Of a DNA stretch of 64,000 bases, positions 46,601 to 58,349 are shown piece after piece; position 1 is the stretch's first letter, and every line of letters begins with the position of its first letter. Origin of the DNA: Isoetes taiwanensis (taxonomy: Eukaryota > Streptophyta > Lycopodiopsida > Isoetales > Isoetaceae). The notes under the pieces were generated by a model, which saw nothing but the letters and a program-made list of their open reading frames with translations, did not search any database and was not told the origin of the DNA. The position numbers were made by a program, and so were the translations under genes. Where the stretch lies: positions 35,417,550 through 35,481,549 of the forward strand of contig JAJEKV010000001.1 of NCBI GenBank assembly GCA_021234155.1. Reading direction: 5' to 3'.

Positions 46601-48311
46601 TCTCTTTTCCGGTGGGGGCTCTTTCTGCCCATATTCTTAATTTTGGTATCCCATTTGCTCTGCTTACCCAGATGCCATTTAATTTTTTTTTCTCGCTTTG
46701 GTAAAATATTACAGCAAAATCCATGCATTGTTTCAAAGACATCCAATGTTTTAAGTGCATAAGATATTGTCTTGGGTGCCTTAAAACACTCGGTGACATT
46801 CTTGCATTCGCAAGTTTAATTGCAAGTTAGTAATCCTGATATCAGCATATTCTATCTAAATCACTTGAAGTCTATCATTAGGATTTCAGTTTCCAGCTAT
46901 TATATCCGTCTTTAAGACTTCACCTACACTCCACTACTTAAGCATGTCCCACCAAGGCACATGAATTTGGAAACAAAGAGCATAAGATAGAATGCACAAT
47001 CGTTCAAAATCAAAGATGGGGAAGAATAGACATGTTAAATATGTAGCTAAACAATTGACCACATCCCTTGGATGTTGCATAACTTATTAGGGTTGCCTTT
47101 TGAGACACATGTAGATACGTTGAGGAATTGGGTCACTAATGTACATACTAACAACCCATGGTATTATCTACATATCATAGTCGTCACCCCTTAGGTGGAG
47201 TAAAAGGAAATCATGGTTCAATCATCAGCAGATTGAAGTGACAAATAGCAAGGCTTCACCAAATCAAACATGGCCATGGTAATCTTCATTGTCCACGCGC
47301 TCTTGTATAGTCTTTGCAAAGAAGGACTAAGAAGTCATCTTGGAGACAAGCTCGGACTACGTAGTCCCACCAGGAATAACTCATCCTTCTAGAGAGATAC
47401 CTTCCAGTAGAGCCTCGGGATGAGTGGCCTTCCATCATGCACACTCCCTTAATAGCATGGACTACCTGCCATATATCTTTAGGTTGCTGGTAGTTTGCCC
47501 AATCAGTGTCTATAACATTTCATCTTGAGTGTCCTGAGGTTCCTATGCTCTCCACTTGTTATAAGCTTATGACTATGTTTTCTAACATGGTGACATATAA
47601 CATGCCTAAGCCCATACACGTGGAGTGATCCACAAGGAAGGGAAGGATGTGTGTTCGAATTTTGCAATATCCAAACAAAAGCATACATAAGCTAAAAACA
47701 AATAGGGTTAGACCATCCTTCGAAGTACGCCAATGATATCCTAGCTTCGATAGAACATTCGAACCATCTAACGTGACATGTTCGAGATTGCTGAAAACAA
47801 TGTCCTGGAATACTGAAGATAGTCGTGGTAGAACTTGCTGCTGGAGGGTAAAGAGCTCATGTATTAGATCACGCATGCCAGGCAGTGAACCAAAACTGTC
47901 CAGCCACAGTGCTCGTGTAGGTCTCAAAGAGTATTCTCATCACGAGGATCTTCATATTGGATGGGGCTTTGTTCTGAGCTCTTCTCATCATGAGCGGAAA
48001 GGAAGGTAAATAGATAAAGTAGTATAGGAAGATTATAAATTTGATTGAAGGTGCAGGGACTAATTCAAAAGCTGATAAATCCGTGCCAAAAAGTTGTGCG
48101 TCAATAAGCCACTCAAAAATTGACTTGAGGGAAGTCGACAGGGAGCAAGTCAATACAAGTCTGGTACGAGTGACTGTGGAATCGGCATGTTGGAATCGTC
48201 GAGGGCAGGTTGATATTTTTTTGCTATAGCGCCCCTTGAATAAAATTGTTTCTACCCTACCATGAGATTGTTTTGATGCTAATTTTGCTATCGATGTTGC
48301 TGATTCTGTCA
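46601..48311. other. no gene recognised
   Basis: Minus-strand frames at 47.56-47.93 and 47.87-48.31 kb are open but have no identifiable domain. The stretch is bounded on the right by SINE-like repeats and is probably old retroelement sequence. Confidence 0.35.
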
Positions 48312-48425
48312 CATTTAAGGATCTGAACGGGACTTGAACCCACTACCTCTGCATCTTAACGGAAAAGGCCACGATGATTTGGATGAAACCAAATCACATG
48401 CTCCAGACCTGATGGTCAATCGTCA
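48312..48425 (-). mobile_element. tRNA-derived SINE-like repeat, unit 1
   Basis: On the minus strand the unit contains a B box and T-arm-like gggttcaagtccc (from cgggacttgaaccc at about 48329) and an upstream A-box-like stretch (ggccttttccgttaagatgc). Sequence from about 48316 to 48425 recurs at 48594-48765, making a two-member local family. Both share cacgatgatttggatgaaac and catgctccagacctgat. Confidence 0.5.
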
Positions 48426-48589
48426 GACGATCCTCCCCTTAAGGCTTGCAACTGGGAGAATTTGGGGCGGACCGAAATCGATCTGTACGGGACTGAAATC
48501 AAGGAGTGTGACGACAGCCATCTAGACCCCCAACCCTATTACGAGTTGCCCACACCATTAGGGCATGAGTTATCCAAATCATACTTTCA

Positions 48590-48765
48590 CATTTAAGGGT
48601 CTAAACGGGACTTGAACCCACTATCTCTGGAGTGGTAGCTGTGCATCCTAACCGAAAAGGCCACGATGATTTGGATGAAACCAAATCACATGCTCCAGAC
48701 CTGATTTGGTCTGGAGCATGTGATTTGGTTTCATCCAAATCATCGTGCTATACGATGGTCAATCG
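48590..48765 (-). mobile_element. tRNA-derived SINE-like repeat, unit 2, with inverted extension
   Basis: Second member of the family: cgggacttgaacccactatc at about 48608, with the same box arrangement as unit 1. It differs by containing an additional inverted copy of its own 40-bp end, which creates the perfect hairpin at 48662-48747. Confidence 0.5.
48662..48747. repeat. perfect 40-bp inverted repeat with 6-base loop
   Basis: The arm at 48662-48701 (starting cacgatgatttggatgaaac) is exactly complementary to 48708-48747. The loop tgattt lies at 48702-48707. Forty of forty positions pair. Confidence 0.95.
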
Positions 48766-48949
48766 TCTCTCGATTCCTTTGGATGCGATACTCTGTCCGG
48801 TGGATCTCTTGCTAGTCCCATGAGGCTGATGCTGATTAGGCTGGTATTGGACAGGGTAAGCATGGATGACATAGTAGCTTTAGGCGCTCACAGAGGCAAT
48901 GGACAGTGGGCAGTATTTGTACAATCATATTGAGTAGATGTGGTGCCAG

Positions 48950-50170
48950 TTTACTGAGCAGTGTGGATCTACTAGGGAGGACATATTCTTCAAGTTTGGA
49001 AGGACTTGATCAAACACATGGTTGAAGTCAAAGAACTGTGGGATCTGGTTGACCCCGAGGGAGAATATGAGGCGCTAGAGACAAGAAGAAATAATACTCT
49101 GAGGTGTGTGTCTAGAAGGTCAGTTAACATCGCAACTAATATTGCTAGTGCTAGTACATGAAATGTTTAAACTGGAGATACCTTTGGTGCAAGGTTGAGT
49201 GTTGCAGGGAGATCAATTTATTCAAAAATCAAGGAGGCCAAGGTATAATAATTTGATAGGTATGTCATAAACTAGGAAACATGACACCTAAGCAAATACA
49301 GTTTTCTTGCTTAAGCATTATGAAGAAAACCTCTTTTAGAGATCTTTTGGAAAAAGAATTGAGGGGGCTTAAGTTACAAGATGATGGTGATGTAGCAGAA
49401 TTTTTCAATAGGTTCGATAATCTAATTGCAGATTTAGTTTGGGCAGGGATAAGTGTATCAGAAAAATGCCAAGTGTTACAAATATCTCGAGCCATATTAG
49501 AAAATGAAATCTAGCACTATTTATAAGAAACATGAATAAAGATAGAGAAGAGGTTGAGAGAATATTAAGGAAAAGATATAAGCAGAAGAAAACTAGAGGA
49601 TGAGATGATACCAGTGAGATACACTGGAAGGGAAAAAAATGAAAATGGGAACATGCTATTACTGTCATGAGGCAGGTGATTTCAAGAATGAATATCTAAA
49701 ACTCAACTCACACTTTAATTGTTATCATGTGGTGGTAAAGGACATGTTGCAGCAAAATGTCCTACAGCAAGAGAGTATGGAAGAGGTAGGGGAAGAGGAA
49801 GAGTGGCCCGCGCAGGAAGAAATACTAGCTTTAGAGGGCGAGGAGGAAGAAGGGCTCTTTGGGTGCACATAGTTGAGAAGCAAGCTGAAAATAAAAAGCT
49901 AAGAAATCGAAGATGAAGATGAGGTAAATTTCAATAATGCCCTTGAAGCTAACAAAAGTGATGAAACTTTTGTAATTGATAATGAAGCCGAAAGATCAAT
50001 AGTTCAATCTACTATCTTCTCAAAAATCTCTCTCAAGCAAACTCAAAAAGCATTCAAGTGGGAAGTGGAGACTTGCTGCCTACAGAAGGAAGAGGACTGG
50101 TGCAGTTGATAGATTTCGAATGGAAATTTGTAGATATTGAGAATATATTGTGTGTTCCAGGCATTGTCAA
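48950..50170 (+). mobile_element. Ty1/copia retrotransposon fragment: gag to protease
   Basis: The first recognisable piece is KELWDLVDPEGEYEALETRR (about 49035-49085), a gag block typical of plant copia elements. SFRDLLEKELRGLKLQDDGD and EFFNRFDNLIADL follow (49.33-49.44 kb). Two zinc knuckles follow: CYYCHEAGDFKNE (about 49650; the His and last Cys are altered) and CGGKGHVAAKC (about 49725, other frame). An Arg/Gly-rich stretch (YGRGRGRGR) comes next. The protease region starts FVIDNEAERS near 49970, where a D-S/T-G triad would be expected, and ends VGSGDLLPTEGRG and FVDIENILCVPGIVKKL at about 50178. The sequence then switches abruptly to LINE-like DNA. No integrase or RT and no LTR were found, and frame breaks are numerous. 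Confidence 0.85.
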
Positions 50171-50929
50171 AAAACTAAGGCGCAGCCCACAGGCTAGGGT
50201 TTTGGCGCCGGTTCAGTCTGGGATATCTCCCTCCTCGGGTGTCCGTTTCCTGCGATTCTTGGTGCGTTGGAAAGCCTGTGCAGTGAGCTTTCCAACGGTG
50301 TATGGCATCAGGTGGTTTTCGTGCTGCTTCAGTCCCGGAATTGGGATCCTCTATTTCGGCCTCCATGGTAAGCCTCGCCCGGTATGCATTCTTGCTTTCG
50401 CAAGTTTACGCCTCTCGGCCTCTCCGGTGCTTCCTCCTAATTCTCGTCTCAATCCACTTGCATATGCCCCTGCCTCTATGGATTTGCAATTCCCTCCCCT
50501 CTCTTTGCCATGTACTTACGCCTCTCTTCCTCCTCCCTCCACCTCTGCTCCAACCCGTCTTCTCTTGCTCTCCCATCCTCACCCAGGCCTCTTCGTCTCC
50601 TCCTCTTCCCTCTGCTCCTTGGTCTGCCCTAATGCTGTTGCTCGAGTATCACAAGCGCTTCGGCGATTGGATTAAAGCGAGACATGACTTCTGGTGTGCG
50701 TTACGCTTTCGTGTTCTTTGCGGCGGTGTCTCTTATGATGGAGAATAACAAAAAAGAGGTCTGAATGCGAATATATGAAAGAGCTGCGGGGTCTTGAAGA
50801 TAGAATGGATGTTCAAGCGCCTCGATAGCGTGTTCTATGAAGCGAGAGGTGTGTTCTAGTGCCTTCCTTGGGGCTGGTGTCCGGTTGTGGAGATAGATCA
50901 TAGTGTCCACTTGCAAAGTGGACAATCTA

Positions 50930-51430
50930 ATAATGTCCCATGCGGTGGTATGTCATTTCACTTGTCAGTTCCTTGATCTCAAGAGGATGGGATTTTGGTT
51001 GAAACAACATCGCAAAAGTTGGGATTGCCTCCATGAGTCCACTGAAAGTTTTGGATAGGCAAAACAATTATTTCTTAGTGATGTTGAATTAAGCCTATTG
51101 TTGTTGATAAACTAGTGGGCGTGGAGTGGATCCTTTGTGGGGACATTATCTCTTGTATCGGTATACACCCTGGATTTCTTCCTAATAAAGTCTGGTGCCG
51201 CGTCGTATGCCATTTGGTTTGCATTGGAGGACTTCCCAATTGAGTTGCGGGGTTCAGGACTTCTTGATCTCCATTGCCAATGGATTAGGGTTGCACCTTG
51301 CTCATTCGATTACCAATGGTCCTCGTATTTGTATTTTCCTTCTGGCTGGGGCTTCCCTCCCCAAGTGCGTGAGTGCGTTAGAAGTGGTCCACTCTTTTTT
51401 AAATATAAATTATCTTTTGCTTAGCGGCCT
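50930..51430 (+). pseudogene. LINE DUF4283-like region
   Basis: Across two frames the region reads YAIWFALEDFPIELRG, then ISIANGLGLHLAHSITNGPR and LPKCVSALEVVHSF. This pattern (hydrophobic strand, LPxE, ISxANxLGxPL, CV) is the DUF4283-type domain at the start of plant LINE proteins, which is thought to bind nucleic acid. Frame changes at about 51230 and 51330 break it. Confidence 0.55.
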
Positions 51431-51929
51431 ATAGCTTGCCAATATGTTTCACGATGTTGAGGCCTTCTCTTGCTTATAGGTGTCGCATGAGACCCTCCAT
51501 TCCTATCCCTCCTCCTACTTACGTCTCCCCTACTTCTATTTCCCTAGCGCCATCCCTACTCCGGCCGGCTCACCTTTTGTCCTTGCCATCACCCCTTCGC
51601 CGTCTTCTACCTAGCCATTGGCACACTCCCATGCCCATAATTGTCTTCCTTAGACCCGACCAAGAGGCTGGACATGATTACCCGCATAAAAAGCAAGGCG
51701 CGTGAAGAAGAATGGTCCATTGCCGCATGAAAAAAAGCGCTCGAAGGAGGAATAACCCCAGCTCCACGATATACGCATCACGCTTCCCCTAACCTTGTTG
51801 AGCCAACTCTCCTCACCACCGACACCGCGCATCCAATAGCGCCATAACCAAATTGGGCTGATCAAGTGGAGAATGAGTCTCATATATAAGTTGATGTGGA
51901 CTTAGAACATCCTCCCGTCCACGATCAAT

Positions 51930-52675
51930 GAAGTTAATCTCACTGGAATGTCGAGGGGTTGCCTCCTCCCCTACTAAAAGGCGCAGGTTGTCCATGGTAC
52001 GACTAGGTGGGACTCAGATTTCATTTGTTTGCAAGAGCATAAATGCAAGAAAGAGGATGCCTACAAAGTTCTGCGATAATCAATGCGGCGTTACAATGTT
52101 ACGGTGGCGACCCTTGACTTCGGCAAAAGCTGGTGTCTTACTGACATGGAGGAGGGCGATTCGGTGTCAATTACTCGGGTTAGCCATTTGGCGGTGGATC
52201 ATAGTCAAGTAGGGCAAGAGTGGGGATTGGTTAATGTTATCGCTTGCCTGTCGACCCACGTCGGAGAGGTGCATTGTGTGGGCTACTGCGTTCCAATTTG
52301 AGAGGTTAGGCTCCCTGTTGCCGCGGATCATGGTGGGTGATTTTAACATGGTTGAGCTTGAGCAAGGCAGATGTGGCGAGAGGGGTGCGGAGATAGTCGC
52401 GGGGCTTTGAGCGGGGGCGGTGGCGGCAATGCAAGATTGTGGCTTCATAGAAGTTGAGGGTCCCTCAAGTTTTACTTGGTGTAATGGCTGGTTGGGTGGT
52501 GGTAGAGCATATGCAAGACATGATAGAGGCTACTATAATGCTTTGGTAGCAACCACATTGCCTGCTTTTCATCGTGAGAACCTCTTGAATCTTGCAATTT
52601 CAGACCATAATCCGCGGTATTTCTCTTGCTCTCATCACGGTGGTGCATCTTTGCCTCTAAGACATATTTCAAAGT
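51930..52675 (+). pseudogene. LINE apurinic-type endonuclease domain
   Basis: Blocks in order: NxxGL-like start at 51945, FICLQEHK near 52020 (the Glu-containing metal-binding block), GDFNM-like sequence near 52337 in another frame, SSFTWCNGW near 52470, RHDRGYYNAL near 52515 and ISDHNPRYFS near 52605 (the catalytic SDH). This is the exonuclease-endonuclease-phosphatase fold of L1 ORF2, which nicks target DNA to prime reverse transcription. Several frame breaks make it non-functional as written. Confidence 0.75.
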
Positions 52676-52989
52676 GAATACATTTTTTTCTTGAAGGATG
52701 ATGATTTTGTGGCGGTTTGTAGGTGAGCGTGGTTCACTTCTTTCTCGACACGGGGGCATGGCGGTATTGTTGATGCTCTTTCTTTGTGAAGTCTTTTGCT
52801 AAAAGGTTGGGGTCGTGAATGGTACATTTGCTCACAGGAGCCTTCTGGCGGCTCTTTATCGACAACTTGATGCATGCGGTATGTTGCCCCATCGGATGGT
52901 CATGTGGGAAGCAAATTTTGTGTAGCATTAGGCGGATGGAATCGAGCAGTGCACTTTTCTCGCATTAAAGGCTGGGTTGCAATAGTTCA

Positions 52990-53831
52990 AGGAGGAGGCG
53001 GTTGCCTGGTTTTTTTCTTGGCTGCCAAAACAAAGCTATTTGCATCTCTTCAATCCCTTGGATTTCGGGATGGGCGTGTTGTTTGAATCGGTGAGCTTAG
53101 AGGCTTTTGCATAATCACTTTTCAGCTTTCTTCTTTGCTCGGCGTCTTCCCTTTCGGTCCAGTTTTCAAAGCGACCTTGCTTGCTAAGGTTCATCCTATA
53201 GTCACCAATGAGCAAGGGCCACTTTAAATTTTGAGATCAGCCGAGAATGATTTAGGCTGAGGCCACATTTTTTCTCTCAAGAGGGGCAAGTGTCGGGTCT
53301 TGATGGTATTCAGTGGAGTTTTTCGGGGAGTATTGGGATTGGCAGTGCGATGTGTATGATGCTTTTCGAGGGATTTTAAAAAGCAGAGGCACTGGACAAA
53401 ATCCTCAACTCTGGTTGCATCTCCCTTATTCCAAAATGTAGGATCCCTCTTCCATTTCAGATTGGCCCCATTACTTTGTTGTCATGGTGTGTACAAGATC
53501 TTTGCTAAAGCTTTTGCTTTCGAAGCTTTGTGGCGTGCTACAGAGTCCATCTCCTCCTCCTTGGTCGGGGTTTCTTGCCTGCTTGGTGTATCTTGAATAA
53601 TGTGGCGGCGGCATATAGGGTCTCTATTGGGCTAGAATGCATGGTTACCCCATTGTATACTTGAAGCTGGATTTTGCAAAAGCATATGGCGGTGTTATTT
53701 GGAGTTTCTGGAGGCGGTGCCTTTTACGTCTTGGTTTTGGTGCCCGGTTAAGCAGCGGATGTTATGAAACTTCATTATTACGCTTTCGTTTGTTTGGGGT
53801 CTAGGTTGGGAACTCACAAAGGCGACCCCTC
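52990..53831 (+). pseudogene. LINE reverse transcriptase, N-terminal part
   Basis: Recognisable blocks are ISLIPKC (about 53430), GPITLL and VYKIFAKAFAF-type sequence (about 53470-53520), ILNNVAAAYR (about 53595) and LKLDFAKAYG (about 53660), the first catalytic-Asp block of the palm. THKGDPS follows at about 53815, where the conserved GDPLS block begins. The second catalytic block (FADD) is missing because the gypsy LTR starts here. Confidence 0.7.
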
Positions 53832-54391
53832 TGTGAGGACCCTTGGATCTAACGGGGAGAATCCAGGGGGACTATGTCACCGGGATTTGCAAAAAGAACA
53901 AGAACAAGAAGAAAAGCAGAACAAAAGAGAACAATGAGAGGAAAATGATAAGCTTCCTTGATATCAATGATGAACATACATGAGCTCCATAATCGAGAGA
54001 AAGGCGAAAAGAGACAAGACTCAAAACTCATCTAAAACTCATGTGCTAGCTCTACTCATATATATAGTACAATGGCCTTTGGCCCAAGATAGACACTCGG
54101 TGATCTCGGTGCCGACTCACGGAAGGAGGCCTGATTCTTGAGGAATCTTTGGCGGTGCCTCTTGAAGTGCCTAGAATCATCTTGTTGTGGCCAGCCAGGC
54201 GGTGGCGGGCCGTCACTTGTCAGGCGGCGCCTCTTGTTGGCGGGCCAGCGAGGCTTTATTTGCGTGGTCAACTGCCCAGTCTTCTGGCGAGCCTTTGATG
54301 GCCCGACCCGTGGCTATTTGTGGATCCTTGTTCTTGACCTGGTCCGTCGTATGCATGAATAGTCTGTACCAGGAGGCCCTGGGAACTAACA
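53832..54391 (-). repeat. 3' LTR, 560 bp
   Basis: On the element strand it starts TGTTAGTTCCC (54391) and ends GGTCCTCACA (53832), so it has TG...CA ends with inverted TGTTAG/CTCACA. It is preceded by the purine tract ggtggggag, a good polypurine tract. A tatatatag TATA-like box lies at about 54058-54067. Confidence 0.85.
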
Positions 54392-54399
54392 CTCCCCAC

Positions 54400-57354
54400 C
54401 AAACGACACTCGGGGGTGAAGAAAGGAGGAAGTGTCTCTGAGGGGGAAGCCATCAGTCACGAAAGTGATCATCGGGGTGAGGGCGGGCACCATTATGGTA
54501 AGTGCCAATGAGATCTGGCGTATTTGAAGAGCGGGGAGGAGTGTTGAGCCAAAGGGCGGGGATCGGCGTCAATGAGAAAATGAGGCGCACCATGTCTTCA
54601 AAAGGCAGCATGGGCTTCGAAAAAACAAGCCCGGCACTCCATGAGGTAGGCGGGTCACGGAGACGAAGGCACTGACGCCCCGGCATTGGATTGCGAGTAA
54701 AAAGATGGGGACATTACCCGATTTAAAGAGCGACCCGGGGATGCATTTGAGAAGCAGCACAGAAACCGGCTGTGATTGGACTGGAAAAGGATCACGGTGA
54801 GGTGGCGGCGTGCGCAAGAAAGGTGTCAAGACCATGAAACATCGGCGAGGCGTTACCACTGCAGCTCATTGGCAATATAGATCAATTTGTAGTGTTATCA
54901 AAGGGTGGCACCATCCTCCCAATTGGGCCGGCGTACAAAGCGAGGATCCCCCGGAGAATCAGGTGAGATCTGGCGGAGTCCATCGGCATGGCCATCCATG
55001 ACCTTGGTCCAAAGGGGAGGCATGTCGGAGGTGAGGAACACGGGGCGTGGAGGGACACCGGGGAAGCATAGGGAGAGGGACCATGCCCGTGTGGGCGTGG
55101 GCTGCTGAGCTTGCTCCACGAATTCGCGGACAAGGGCGGATCAAGAGCTTTGCACCAATGGTCCCCAAGCGAGGCGGGGGGCTGAGAGTTTCTGGGAGGG
55201 GCTATCCCAACCCGTGGGGGGGCTGTCTTGCTATCGAGAGAAAAGCCTTGATTGATTGTAACCTGCCGGTGCTGCATATAAACTTGTGCAAAGGGAAGAT
55301 CTCGGGATGTCGGATACTTCCTTATCTGTTCGGTAGCTTCGACTTGCCCGAGAGAGGCAAATGATGAGCAAGCTCCGGCATGTACTCTTGATGAAGAGCA
55401 TGTGTCCCGATCATGATCGAGCGGATAAGGGTTGTTATCAAAAGCAACCATTGAAGTGTGGGATCACCACGAAAGTTCGATGTGGCCCATCTCGAAATTT
55501 GTCAGGTGTATCGGCCGGATAGAAATCATGAAAAATGTACGCCATTGGCTGAACAACTCTGAAGGTGATGAAAATCGGATCGCGCGATGAATGAGATCAA
55601 AAGACCAAAGGGCCGCGAGAATAAACCTTTGTCTTCAATAGAGAAGTGCGGCCAGATCGAAGAAAAATCTGCGATGCCGCGAGGGGGAACATCAGCGGGA
55701 CCATCGGCCGTATGCCACCGGAGAAAGAAAGGTGTGGCGGCGGGCAACCACATAATCGGATCTTTGGAAGGAATAGGGAAGTTAACAGGCGGGTTGATAA
55801 CAATGGTAACATAGCCTTCAAGTTTAGTGCGAGCCTCATCGGCCGGTGAATAACTCTTTGTGGCTGTTGTTCGAGTCCGCGGATCCGGTTCTCCATTTCT
55901 AACAGAAGGCGTGGCCCGGTCGCGGACCCGTTCTGAGGAGGTTGTGGCATGGGGGAACGGGAGCATGAGTCGAGCACGGCAATCTCGGCGTCATCAAGAA
56001 TTTTACGTTTACGAACCTCAAGTAAGGCGATCTTGGAGATGTGGCTTAGGCTGCGTGGAAAGGCGAGCTTCAAAGAGGCAATTTGGCGTCCAGCGTTGTA
56101 AGGTTTTGGGCGAGTGTTGTAATGCGAGAGAGCTCGTATCTGGCGTGTCGGTTTGGCAATGTTTTTATCCTTGTCAACCAAAGAGTCTCTCTTGCCTTGA
56201 CCTGCTCAATAATTCTTGAATGGTGGTGTGCAATTGAACTTCTTGATCGGCAAGCGGAGACTATTCGATTTTGGGCAGCCTTTGAGATCTTCACGAGCCT
56301 GTAAAAAACCCGTGCTTGTCTTGAAAGCTGGGTCTCAGTATGAACTTGCATGGTAGCGGCGTGAAGGTGATTGGTGAAAGCGTCACGAGGCCTCGGGGCG
56401 TTTGAACCCCATTCATAAGAGTTTCTTGGGATTCTTGTAACTTGAAGGCGGCGGCTTGAACATCCTGGCGATATTGATACAAGCTGGCGGCAGTCTTGAG
56501 GAGGTGGTGGAGACTTCTTTGTTGCCTTATTTGTGGCGTTTGGGAGACATGTGGGCTGGAGTGCTTGGTTTACGTAGTAGGGGAGGGCGAAGACGGTGAC
56601 ATCGTGTCTTTGAAGGTTGACATGAGAAGAAGAAGAAAGGCGTGAAGTGCCAACGGTGAGTCCCGAGGAAGGATAAGCGAGTGGAATCATGAGAATGAGG
56701 AGGTGTTGGAGGAAAGTAATGGCCGGATGATGGCTTGAAGATGGCAGCCCTGGAAACGAGAGATAGAGTGGCAGCCCGAAGGCGGTCAACTTCTTGGAGA
56801 AGGCGGTAGAACAACAATTGGGGCCAATCAATGTGGTGGTTTGGGCGGATAGCGATGATCACCATATTATAGAAAGACTTATTGATATGGGTGTTCTTGA
56901 TAGAATACCAAAGAACTTCGCCCGCGAAACTTAACAAAAGTTTCATGGGTCTTGTCAATATTTGTCGAGGCGATGCATGTTAAGCGATAGCGAGGCACCA
57001 AACTTCGGTGACATCTAGATCGTAAAGGCAGCCCAAGATAAACAAAGGGGTTTGCAAAGGAATATGGAATACCTCGAAATCAGGTCTTTGGGTCAGTGAA
57101 ATGGTGGTGCCATCGACCACGGTAGTGTATCCATGCGGGCTGTTGGCGATGTGGCGAGCGCTTCAAAATTGAATGCGGATTTGGGCCGGGAAGTTCCATT
57201 TGTGAGAATTCATAAAGCTTACGGCGTTCAGCGACTTCGCGATTTGGGCCAACAAGGGCTTCCGCGAAAAGTGGGCGTCAAAGAAAATCTTTGACTTCAA
57301 AAGTCCCGGTTCCACAAGGCGATAGCGAAGTGTAGGAAATTTTGGTGCAGCCAT
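54400..57354 (-). pseudogene. extra ORF downstream of pol in the gypsy element
   Basis: Sense-strand coding remnants between integrase and the 3' LTR. The best start is the Met at 57354 (MAAPKFPTLRYRLVEPGLL). SLNAVSFMNSHKWNFPAQI, ARHIANSPHGYTTVVDGTT and ISLTQRPDFEVFHI follow. Further blocks lie at 56.5-56.95 kb (WPQLLFYRLLQEVDRL), 55.6-56.2 kb (a long hydrophilic stretch with LLEMENRIRGLEQQPQRV, coiled-coil-like) and 54.9-55.45 kb (Pro/Ser-rich). The first part is reminiscent of the putative plant transposon protein domain carried by some plant retroelements. No transmembrane or fusion-peptide pattern supports calling it an envelope gene. Many frame breaks. Confidence 0.45.
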
Positions 57355-58349
57355 GGCAAAAACTTCAAAAAACGGTGATACAAAGGCGGGAGGCGGAACG
57401 AAAAGAAGTATGAAGGCGAAAAAAGGTTTAGAGGCTGCGCAAATGGAAGCGAAGGGGCATGATGAGGGAAGCTGCAACCATTGATGATGCCAGTGTCGAA
57501 GATGCCGGGAAGAGGCGATTGAGAGCAAAATTTAGCTAAGAATCCCAAACAGTAAAGGGAGAAGCAAAACGGTGGAGATGAGGCGTGAGAGAATGATCGG
57601 ATGTGACAGGTGGCAAAAGGAACATTAATGTTTGACGGGCATGAAAAGAAGGAATGGCATTTAATGCTGGCAACTCGAAGTGGGATATCATTAAAGCGAA
57701 TGTGTCGAAGGTACCATGGCTAGATATCTGGTAGGAGAAAAGATCCCCATTTAGTAACAACCTTGCATTGCAACCGTTGGCCCGATTTTTTGATTGGTCC
57801 CGCGTCGGCGAGGAGTTCCTCGGTTGGCTATATAAGAAGCGAGAGGTTGGAGCTGAGATACCGATGGCATTTCGGTATGTGCGCTGCTGGTTTGCATGAT
57901 AAGCGCACTATGCCTTCAAAGCTGTTTGGAGTGGATTTTTTGCAAGATGGATTATGCGGACCTCTGGCGTTGCCACAACCATGGCTTTGGCGATGGGCGG
58001 TGGTGTGCTGCGGGATGGCTGAGCATTCGATCCGAACCAGCGGGATGGAGGTGATTCTGCACCTTATTTGGGACCCGAGCATAATCTCTACCACATCCTG
58101 CGTATCACCTCTGCTCGAACCGGGGTAGAGGGTTTTCTTCTTAGGACTTAGTAGATAGGGCTCGAGCCCGTTTTTTGTATATAGAGGCGGTGCCCATAGC
58201 GGAAATAATTTGCATTGCCCACATTTTGTAAAAATTCCACCTATAATATAAATATGCATTTGTTTTAGTCACTATCATTTGTGTTTATTATGCGGAACGA
58301 CATCGTTTTGTTGATTTTCACTTTACGTGGTATGAAATGTTTTGGGAGA
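57355..58349 (-). other. non-coding spacer between integrase and extra ORF
   Basis: About 1 kb without a supported coding block. On the plus strand, antisense to the element, a tatataag box at 57829-57836 lies in a GC-rich context. Confidence 0.4.

Larger units (their letters stand above)
50180..53831 (+). mobile_element. L1-type LINE, interrupted by a gypsy insertion
   Basis: A plant non-LTR retrotransposon in plus orientation. Order: GC-rich 5' region (50.18-50.9 kb), DUF4283-like region (about 50.93-51.43 kb), endonuclease (about 51.93-52.68 kb) and reverse transcriptase (about 53.0-53.83 kb). The RT is cut at 53831, just inside its GDP-containing motif, by the LTR of the minus-strand gypsy element. 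The 3' end of the LINE, including the poly-A tail, should therefore resume beyond the gypsy element outside this window. Confidence 0.8.

Noticed and set aside
46351-46704. 117-codon plus-strand frame in a GC-rich stretch
   Set aside because: It overlaps open frames on both strands, has no domain, and lies where the promoter and 5' UTR of the DHHC gene are expected.
54400-57354. Extra gypsy ORF as an envelope gene
   Set aside because: No signal peptide, fusion peptide or C-terminal membrane anchor pattern was seen.
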